NCBI GenBank assembly: GCA_019426215.1
Contig: CM033395.1
Span: 13,382,569-13,446,568 of the forward strand
DNA: 64,000 nt
Direction of reading: 5' to 3'
From: Buddleja alternifolia
Taxonomy: Eukaryota > Streptophyta > Magnoliopsida > Lamiales > Scrophulariaceae
Position numbers and translations under genes: made by a program. The notes under the pieces are model-generated. The model saw only the letters and a list, made by a program, of their open reading frames with translations. It was not told the DNA's origin and made no database searches. Shown in pieces: positions 55,543 to 64,000 of this stretch (positions within the stretch are counted from its first letter, which is position 1; each line of letters opens with the position of its first letter).

Positions 55543-55890
55543 GGGATAATTGCATAAAATTCCCCTGTGTTATTTCGAAAATGCTAAAAACTCCCCTGTG
55601 TTAACGAAATTGGCTAATCACCCCCTGTGTTCCTAAAAAGTGCGCAAAGAAGTCAAATTTGGTTAAAAAGATAGAAGAAAATATGTGTTTTTTTGAGTGA
55701 ATTAACACTATCTACCCTTTATAAAGTATGAAAAATATATAAATAACAAATAAACATGTCAATAAAGTTGAAAAAATGAAAAACACGCTCGTTTTATTAA
55801 TGGAATTTGGCTTTTTTGCACACTTTTTAAGAACACAAGGGGGTGATTTGCCTATTTCGTTAACACACGGGGGTTTTATGCAATTACCCC
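55543..55890. mobile_element. Mutator-like MITE 3 (348 bp)
   Basis: Perfect 9-bp duplication tttagaatt at 55534-55542 and 55891-55899. TIRs of about 90-110 bp start GGGATAATTGCATAAAA and GGGGTAATTGCATAAAA and contain CCCCTGTGTT-type motifs. A 9-bp duplication with long TIRs is the Mutator/MULE signature. Confidence 0.87.
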
Positions 55891-55899
55891 TTTAGAATT

Positions 55900-56392
55900 T
55901 TCTCTTAACACGGTAAACGGATGCAGTATTTGGGAAAAAAAACTAGTATGAAAAATGATTTCTCATATACAAGAGTGTCATCCAATCAAGCCCCAAATGT
56001 TTGATATCTTTAATATTTTATGCTGGAAAATAGCATCTAAAATTAGAAACTATATCATTACTTTAAATCAGAATACATCTCTTCAATAAGAAATATTATT
56101 ACTTCCTCAAAAAAAGAAAAAAAATAAGAAATATTATTACAAGAAACGGAATGTCTTGAAAAATATTGTCCTTTCTAAAAGATAATATACTACTATTCAT
56201 TTCATCATCTATATGATAACACTAACACTTATATAGATCAAAATTCTCCAATCAACAAAAAAGTGATAGGAGAAAACTTTCATTAAGCGAATTTGCATGG
56301 AAAGTTTTGGAAGATTCCCTCGCAGTAATTCTTGCAATAAAAATGATTCACCACACCTTGATAAGTTGCTACCTGTCAAGAATTCCGGATCC
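55900..56392. other. AT-rich DNA
   Basis: No coding recognised. A short AAGAAATATTATTAC phrase is repeated near 56088 and 56129. Confidence 0.35.
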
Positions 56393-56549
56393 TCTATTGC
56401 AAATGATATTGTATTTCCTATTGCATTCACCTCTATACATGACAAGTATACAAAATTCAATTCACTTATATATTTAAGGAAAAAAAATTATACACTTGTC
56501 ATACATAGAATAAATGTAATAGGAGATACAATATCATTTTGCAATAGAA
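56393..56549. repeat. Hairpin-forming inverted repeat
   Basis: Arms 56393-56452 and 56490-56549 are about 85% complementary (e.g. TCTATTGCAAATGATATTGT with its complement), loop about 37 nt and AT-rich. It is a small MITE remnant or a long RNA hairpin. Confidence 0.6.
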
Positions 56550-57540
56550 GATCTTGTGTACCTATAAGTACATGTTCCATTTAATAAACACTGATTCTTC
56601 CTACTCCTCACTTCAAATAATGTGGCGCTTTTGTTTTTAAAATTTTCTTCTTTTCTATTTCTTTTTCCTAACTAAACCCTCATGATCCATAACACAGTAT
56701 CATGTGTCCTTTGCGTATTCCCGTTTACACAATAAAGTTCTAATCAAGACTCGATTTTGTCAAACTCAATCATAATTTACAAGGCAAGTCAATTTTATTT
56801 ACCATATAATAAATCTTTCATCTTGTGAATTCATTCGTTTTATGACTTCAAGTTCAATTTATCATTCACTTTATGAATTAGATCTGAATTCAATCAGACC
56901 AAATCTGGACTAAATTTTTTCATTTGCATGCCCCACCAAGGTACTGTTGAAAATTATAGTTCAAAAGTGTATGAAACACGACTTTAGACTAAGAAATTCG
57001 AACAATACTCGTATCCGGATACGAAATATTATGAGATAATATTAATCTGCTTAACGAGTAGATAAGAATGGCACTTTGAATTTCTCGAATCAGATTTCGA
57101 ACGAATGAGAAATTAAGTGACAAAGCTTGTTGTTTGGATATTTGTGATATTGGATATCCCACATAGAAAATCAAAGAGAATGCATGATGGCTTACACACC
57201 ATATTTGGGGTTAAAGGGTTAGCCCTTTTGAGTTTAAAAAATTTGGGATTGGTGGAGGACCTAGATCCATGGGTCTTCCTTGCCCGACCATGGGCGTGGG
57301 TTGTGTGCGTTGGATTTGGGCACAACTCAATGTCAATTTGTTGGATAATAATTATTTATTTATCTAAAATTAAATCTCAAAAAATCCCTAACCGTCATAT
57401 TCTTTTGATCGAACGGTAGAAAACAATGGAAGATGAAAAATCACTCATGTGGGATCGCTGGCCATGACCACACTGGTATTTAATATGTTACTTCCCCCGC
57501 ACTGGTATCTAATTTGGTATTTCGTGGGTACCAGAGAGGA
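56550..57540. other. Non-coding DNA before solo LTR E
   Basis: No gene recognised. The 100-codon open stretch at 57117-57419 has no family features. The part 57150-57350 is less AT-rich and may be an old repeat. Confidence 0.35.
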
Positions 57541-57545
57541 AGAAG

Positions 57546-59236
57546 TGTTAGGAATATGCCCTTGAATGCTAGGAGGATAGATTTTAATAAGGCATAAAAC
57601 AATGTAATCGTATTATTAATTAAAACCTATACATAAAGGCATATTTGGTTATTACTTGTTTTATTGCATTCGTATAAATATGTAATTAACTGAAGGCCCA
57701 AGTACGCAAGAGTAGACTTTCCATTCCTTATGTGATAATGGAAACAACACTGGAAAAGTTAAATACTTGTATACTATATATAGTTCAAAAGTTATGTAAT
57801 CTCAATAGGGCGTTGAGAATTACTGATGACTTGTATGATAAGAGCTCCAGTGGCGATAAGTGTTGATTGTGGTGGGAGCTAACACCATGAGAACATTGAA
57901 GGAGATTATGTGCTTGAACATGACTCGCATCAATTTCGTCACATGGGTTTTTCACTCGTTGACAGTCAATGATGAAATTGATATAAGATGTAAAGTGTGA
58001 TGAACACTCGACTTGGGGGATTGAGTTGGAGATGTACTTGTGACATTAGGTTTGTCATTAGAGTAATTAGATTCAGAACGCCCTTGGGTGGGGTCGACCT
58101 CGAACTGCGATCTAATGCACAAGAAGCAATCTCAACTAATTACCAAGAAAGGATTTACTCTCCCGTAAGTGAACGAATAATTATCACTTAATTATTTATG
58201 AGCAAGTGAGATCTAAAGTCTTTGGCCAAAGCGATGAATGTTTCTGAAATAGGAAACTATAGTGATCACGACTTTCTATAAATAGAAAGTAAAGATGAGT
58301 TAATGATTTGACATTTACCATGGTCTATACTCATCGGTGTTATAAGATTAAAAGGGTTTGCGATCACACAATAATCATGTCGGAAAAGGTTGATAGAATG
58401 AGCCTAATCATTCGTTCTTATTTGGGTTACGGTGTGGGCTGCGAACCAGGCAACGGGGACCCACATCCTTTGGAATCCTCCAATTTCCAAATAAGACAAA
58501 CCTAAAAGAGTCACGCTTAAAAAGGGAAAGGATGAAGAAAAATAATGGAGTAATTTTTGTAGTATAATATTGAGTATTAGATACTTAATAATATTTATGA
58601 TAAATAAATAAATTATTTTAAATAGTGTATTAATAAATGTTGGTATATAAATATTTATTTCTAAGAGAAATAATATTTTAGTATTATTATTTATTATTAA
58701 TTTATTCTATTAATTTAATAGGATTAAATTAAAGGAATAAATAAGAGCTAATTCACCTATAGGTGCACCATAAGGGGCCGACCCTAGGCCTTAAAAAGAA
58801 GTCCATGTGGGCTTGTGAAGCCCACGTCTTTTGTTTACTTATATAAATACATAGTGGTTGTATTTTTATCTCATAAGTTCATGTGTTGAACACAAACCCT
58901 AGCTCTAAGAATACCGCAGAGAAAGAAAAAGAAAAACTCTCTCTCCTCTCCCACTCTAATAGCCGTCCCTTTGAGGTAGAGCAAGGAGAATTTTTCTTCC
59001 ATCAATTTTGGCGTACGATTTAGAGGTAGAACGTTTGTGCTACTTGGATCAAAATCAACCGTCGATTCGTGATTTAGAAGATTGAAGGGTACGATAATCA
59101 CGCTACAACAAGTAAGTGAGTTTTATCTTTCTTTTCATATATATTGTTGTTTACAACTAGACCTCGGTAGAACCTGTTTGGGAATAAAAAAATTCGTTGT
59201 ACTGCTGCCGCTATTTTGATACAATTATTCCCAACA
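57546..59236 (+). repeat. Solo copia LTR E (1691 bp)
   Basis: Starts TGTTAGGAATATGCCC and ends TTCCCAACA. Flanked by perfect agaag duplications (57541-57545, 59237-59241). It resembles LTRs of A, C and F. TATA-like TATATAAATA near 58839. No internal sequence. Confidence 0.9.
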
Positions 59237-59241
59237 AGAAG

Positions 59242-59541
59242 TCGTTTCAAGCTGAACGGTCGACCGTTTCATCTTTAAATCCAAAAGGTCAGTTGTTACC
59301 TGGCGCATTAAAGGCTGGTATTAAATGGATTTTTCAAGTTGAAGCGGGTTCCTGACTATAAAAGGCACCCTCCATCCTCATTCTCATACATCATCATGCA
59401 CAAGTATGCATTCAGTACTTTCAAGGCATATCTCTAACTTTTAGAAAACGTTTCTTGAGATCTTGAGAGTTCAAAGCGTAAATGTTATTTGTAGATTCTA
59501 AGGTTTGAAGTGGTTCTACCTTAATTTAGAATCATTGTATC
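59242..59541 (+). repeat. Possible Sirevirus-like LTR fragment
   Basis: Contains TATAAAAGG (59357) with leader-like sequence, and U3-like 'GCATTAAAGGCTGGTATTAAATGG', reminiscent of the Sirevirus LTR around 11110-11140. Borders are unclear; it is cut by LTR F at 59542. Confidence 0.35.
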
Positions 59542-61918
59542 TGTTAGGATTATGCCCTCAGATGCCATAGAAGATAGTATGAATAGGGCATCCATCTTGT
59601 ATTGAACTTAAATATTATTTATAATAAAAGGCATCATTTAAGTTTTCACATAATTCTTATCTGCATCTATAAGTTGTGTAAAACATTTTGTCCATGTTTT
59701 CAGTGTGATCCTTCTACTTCCTATGGGATAGGAAGAGTGGCACTAGAGAGATCAATTTTGATTACTAAAACAAGTTCGCAAGTAATATGAAATCTTTAAT
59801 GGACAAATAAAGATTTCGAATACTTGTACAATCTTAGTTCCGACATGGGAGTGCCTGTCTAGTATCATGGGATGATAGGAGATTAAGATTGTAGGCACAT
59901 AAGTGGAACTGATATACTCGAACACGACTCGTATCGATTCTGTCACATGGGTTTTCACTCTGTGACTGTCAATGACAGAACTGATTATGCGTAATAGGTA
60001 TATGTGAACCTTTGACCTGAAGTATCAGGCTGATTGTGACGTCAAGTCTTTCACTAGAGTAGTTAGATCAAATTCACCCATTGGTAGGGTCAACCTCGAA
60101 ATTCGGATTTGATGGGCAAGTGGTAGTCTTTGTAGCTATAAAGCACGGACACTCCGAAAATTATCCCCGGACGGTGTCGTGCGCGTGGCGGACACGACAC
60201 TCCTCCTTCACGTGTCAGACACTTCTAATCTGTGTCCATGGTTAAAAAAATAAAAATAGAGATTCGGACACCATGTCGGACACGACCAAATGCGTGTCTG
60301 ACAAGGTGAGGACACAGCCAGGACACGGCTAGGTCACTTTTTATAAGATATTAAAACTTTGGGGGGCCAAATTGTAAATAAAAGTTTACCAATTTTCTAA
60401 GTCTAATAAAAAATTGCCAATTTTTTAAAAGACATGGATATGAACAATGGAGTATTTATTTTTTTTATATCATGTTATGGATTGAAAACATGTTTATTGT
60501 TATATTTAGTTTATGTTTATATTTTTATTTTGCATTTTCTATTGATAAGTAGTTGAATTATTTGCAATATACATAGCTTTACGAAAAAACAAGTAAAATA
60601 TAAATTTATATATAATATATATATATATATAAAATAAAAAAATGGACAGCCGTGTCGTGTCCTTTATCGATTTAAAAATGCCGTTCCCCATGTCTGTGTC
60701 ATGCCGTATTCGTGTCGGTGCATCATAGCTTAGTAGATATCTAAGAGGGATTTGTTCTCTCATAAGTGAATGAGAATGTATATTACGTAATTATAGATGA
60801 ATAGAGATCAAAGTCTTTGGCCAAAGCAAACGAGAAGATTGTGCTAGGCGCCAAATCGATCTCAATAATCTCGAATTATTAGAATTTATACATATGGTCA
60901 AGTCCCATGAGTTTGACATAACCATGACTCTCACTTGACCGGGGAACGTGAACGAAGGGTTATACATACACGATATGTACGATTGAAAGGTTGTGGAATG
61001 ATCCATTCATTCGTATTTCATTTGGGTTACGAAGTGGGCCACATGACTGGCTAAGTGTTACCCACTTTCTTTGGTTTCCTCTCATTGTCAAATGAAACGA
61101 ACCTAAAGAGTCGCGCTAGAGAATTGATGTAGAAAATTGAAAAATTGATTTTCTATTTTATTTTTGGAGAGATTTAATTTATTGGATAAGTTAAATAATT
61201 AATTGCTTATTGGATAAGATAATTAATTATTATAATTAATTATTGGATAAAATTAATTATTAATTAATTTCTTAGAGAAATATATTAATGAATTAATTTA
61301 TCCAATTAATTTTATTATTTAATTAATATATTTATTTATTTATAAAATAATTGAACAAAGAAATTAACAAAACAAAAAAATTTCGGGCCCTACGTAGGGC
61401 GTCCATGAGGACACCCATTAGGCTAGGTTGGATGATCAAATTGATCACTTTTGTTTTGTCTTGGTCAACAAGTCATTGAGTTATAAAAGAGCTCTCTTGA
61501 CTTTAACCAAGTGAAGTGAAAACATTACATGAATTGTAACTCTCCAAAGAATAGAAGAAGAAAAATATCCTCCCTCTCTATACACCAAAGCCGTCGCCCC
61601 CATATAGAGAACAAGAAGGGAATTTTTCGTCATCAATTCGCGCGTGATAATTTAGAGGCAACGTGATTCGTTGTTGAATTCATCTACAACTTCAAGAATT
61701 GAAGAACATGAGGGTTGAAGAATTCAAGAAGTTCATCAATCTAAAGTTTAAAAGAAGAATTGGATTCTCCTACTACCTCGCTTCAACGGGTAAGTCGGAT
61801 TTACACGTTAATGCATGTTTGAGATTCAATTATGCGAATTAGAGTGCACTTTTGGGTTTTAAATTAAATTCTTGAAATTCTTCCGTTGCGTTTATGTGTT
61901 TTTATGCGAAACCCAACA
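59542..61918 (+). repeat. 5' LTR of element F with insertion
   Basis: Starts TGTTAGGATTATGCCC and ends AACCCAACA before the PBS. Preceded by gtatc (59537-59541). Without the 597-bp insertion at 60134 the LTR is about 1780 bp. It aligns with LTR E along its length. Confidence 0.87.
60134..60730. mobile_element. Small TIR element in LTR F (597 bp)
   Basis: Ends AGCTATAAAGCACGGACAC and complement AGCTATGATGCACCGACAC are imperfect inverted repeats. The interior has GGACAC-type repeats and an AT-rich middle ((AT)n near 60616). LTR E lacks this block. No coding and no certain target duplication, so superfamily is undecided. Confidence 0.65.
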
Positions 61919-61919
61919 G

Positions 61920-61933
61920 TGGTATCAGAGCCA
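61920..61933 (+). promoter_or_regulatory. Primer binding site of element F (tRNA-iMet)
   Basis: TGGTATCAGAGCCA, one base after the LTR end. Confidence 0.92.
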
Positions 61934-63936
61934 ATCTCTGATTTGCATATTTGATCTCCTTTACGTGATTTAAGAATGGCAAGTTATGTGTTTTTGAAGC
62001 AAGTTTGTATGTTTTCTTAAATCTGCGTTTTATAGTTTTTGCCTAGAATATTTTGGTTTTTAGTTATTGTAAATCTGAAAATATTTGATGATATTGAAAA
62101 TCGAAAAATACCGAGGAAAAACGGGGCTCGAAAGCCCCGAAAGAAACACGCGCAGCACTGCACGCGCACTGTTCCGCGAACTGTTCACGCGTGAACAGTT
62201 CCGCACACAGCTGCGCGCAGCATCTGTTCACGTGGCCAAGCCATCACGGCCCGACAGGTCGTGTGTTTGACACCCAATTTGTTGAACCGGGTCTTGGATT
62301 CAGGTCTTAAAACGGGCTATGTTTGGGTCGAAGTTGATATATGGGTTTTGGGTGATTTTAATTAATTAGTTGGATCAAAAGGATGATGACCCGAATAATT
62401 TAAATCAGGCCCAATTGAAAATTATCCAATTTTGATTTTTTAATTGGTTTGGACTTAATCTAATTAAATCTAAATGGGCCAATTACATTGGTGATTTGGA
62501 CTTAAATTAAATTTAGCCCAATCAAAAACTAATAAAACGTGCATGTTATTCTAATTAATTATTTTTCATAGAGATTAATCATTAATTTATGGATTAAATA
62601 TTATTATTTTTCCTCGACATGGAAATTACTTAATTTTGAATAACGAATATAAATTATTTTTCTTAGAGATTAATAATTAATTCTTTGATCAAATAAAAGT
62701 ATTTCCAATAATAGATGGCTTTAAATCATAATAAAATAAAATAGAATTTCATATTTTATGTATTCTATTAGTAGGACTAATATTATTTTAATTAAAGGTA
62801 GATGTATTTAATTTTTAATTTCGTACATCTAAGTCATCTAGTTGGACTAAAATAATTTTAATTGAATTAGTGAATGTTTAAAACATTGGGAATTTTATAA
62901 AGGACTTTTTAGTTGGACTAAAATTTTAATGATCAATATTAGTGATTTAATATTGCGAGCATGTATTAATTGATGTGAGCATGTTTCACCTTTAATTTTA
63001 TGGGTTATCAAATTTGAAGCTATTTATTATATTTTTAGAAATAATGCACGAGTTGTTTTAGGAATCGAGATGGAATGGTTCAAAATTGATAAAATCAAAA
63101 GGCCTATGAATGTTTAATAGGTTTAATCTATGCCTTTTTGATGGCCCATTGGCTCGAGCCCTCTAGTAACAGTCCATGATCAAGTGGTGAATTTATTTAT
63201 TTACTTAAATTCTATAATTATTTATATTGAAAGACATGATTATTAGTAGTATTTTTATGCATGATCGATATAGAATAAAAGCGCTATATAAATTGAATAA
63301 TGTGTAAAGTGAGACGAAAATCTTTTGACGAATTAAATTCTCCCAGATTATTAGTACCGAGTTAGAAAAGGATTTGTGACATCCTCTCCCTCCACTAAGC
63401 TTTCTAAAATTAAAATTACTATAAATGTATAATGCTTCCCAGTTACGGGGGTTATGCATTTAGAAATAATTTGAAATTTTATGAAGTGCATGAAATGCCT
63501 TAATCGAAGCATATTTCACCACAGAAACCTGTTCGATTGCAAGGTGAAATTCAAATGTTAGATTATAGGAGTTAGAGGGAATGAACTCGGGTAGTTCACG
63601 AGCTTAGAAACCAGTTCTGTTGCGGTTTGGTGAACTATGGGGAAAGGTATTGAAATGTTTATTGGATAAATTGATATTAGATATCATCTCAAATAACTAA
63701 TGGGCTAGAAACCGGTTAGGTTGCAACCCATTTTGTGAATTCAGGACCTCAATACCCGCTGTGGAATCATTGCCAATAATGATTCCCAATTTTCACATGG
63801 GAGTGTGGGATTCCAAAAATGCAGTGGGAGCCAAGATAAATTTTAAGTCCTTAATTTTTCTTGGTTAAGTCAAAACAAGTAATTTAATAAATCTGGTTTA
63901 TTTCTGCAGTTATTTTCTCATTTATCTCTCTCATAT
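61934..63936 (+). other. Element F leader
   Basis: No coding. GC-rich island 62120-62265 with a perfect 24-bp palindrome (62178-62201). Then AT-rich DNA with GGCCCA motifs and TTAATTT runs. A splice-acceptor-like TTTCTGCAG lies at 63901-63909 shortly before gag. Confidence 0.6.
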
Positions 63937-64000
63937 ATGACAAACCCACTTTCAATTCTACTCGAAAGGAATACCCTGACTGGACCCAATTATGTGGACT
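63937..64000 (+). CDS. gag: Gag N-terminus of element F (partial)
   Basis: ATG 63937 opens a frame with 'NPLSILLERNTLTGPNYVD' that runs off the window. Element C gag begins almost the same way. This N-terminus is typical of copia gag proteins of this group. Confidence 0.75.
   Translation, partial: MTNPLSILLERNTLTGPNYVD

Larger units (their letters stand above)
61919..64000 (+). mobile_element. Element F: Ty1/copia internal region, continues past window
   Basis: PBS, leader of about 2 kb, then the start of gag at the right edge. Together with the LTR from 59542 it forms the 5' part of a copia element of the A/C group. Confidence 0.82.

Noticed and set aside
57117..57419. 100-codon ORF with hydrophobic segments as a host gene
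   Set aside because: No start context, homologous motif or codon pattern; sits between repeats and overlaps an opposite open frame.
61920..61933. tRNA-like sequence at primer sites (also 32948, 51782, 20283)
   Set aside because: Only 14-18 nt complementary to a tRNA 3' end; no cloverleaf.
62085..62270. Arg-rich 61-codon ORF in leader F
   Set aside because: Caused by the palindromic GC-rich island; not conserved in A or C leaders.

Overview
The window is plant nuclear DNA, most likely eudicot, and is almost entirely transposable elements. Evidence: Ty1/copia and Ty3/gypsy polyproteins, initiator-Met and Asp tRNA primer sites, a CACTA (En/Spm) transposon with TNP2-type transposase, long TG...CA LTRs with 5-bp target duplications, and AT-rich foldback MITEs. 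I found no convincing host gene, rRNA, tRNA or CRISPR array. The species cannot be named from this sequence.

Layout. (1) 1-12142: 3' part of a Sirevirus-type copia element (+): broken gag, nearly intact pol, a third 'envelope-like' ORF with two predicted 81-nt introns, a rearranged insert, polypurine tract and 3' LTR. (2) 12143-34850: remains of an older Sirevirus LTR, split by copia element A (minus, 12232-34526, TSD gtaaa). A is split by LTR element B (minus, 14977-28585, TSD agtcc). B is split by a young gypsy element D (+, 18761-26130, TSD gtcgt) that carries gag-protease but no reverse transcriptase. (3) 34851-53496: copia element C (minus). Its 3' LTR is cut after 79 bp exactly where the old Sirevirus LTR ends, so everything to the left probably lies inside C. 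C's RNase H region also carries a CACTA transposon (35120-46074), which holds a solo LTR G (43770-45378, TSD gaggt). (4) 53497-57540: non-LTR DNA with three long-TIR foldback MITEs and one further hairpin. (5) 57546-59236: solo copia LTR E (TSD agaag). (6) 59542-64000: the 5' end of copia element F (+): LTR with a TIR element inside, PBS, 2-kb leader and first codons of gag.

How the parts relate. A, C, E and F have related LTRs (TGTTAGG...CAACA), and A, C and F keep the Met-tRNA primer site. B, D and G have related LTRs (TGATA...TGTCA). B and D share an upstream-of-TATA GC-rich palindrome array and an AACATTG hairpin next to an AAGTTTGGGGG tract. The element with the most intact coding is D: one open gag-protease frame and LTRs about 1% diverged by eye. 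Every other coding region has stops, frameshifts or insertions. The most unusual features are the intron-containing third ORF of the Sirevirus, the AGCG/CGCT tetramer that recurs through that element, its internal foldback rearrangement, and the CACTA gene that ends in a Ulp1-like cysteine protease.
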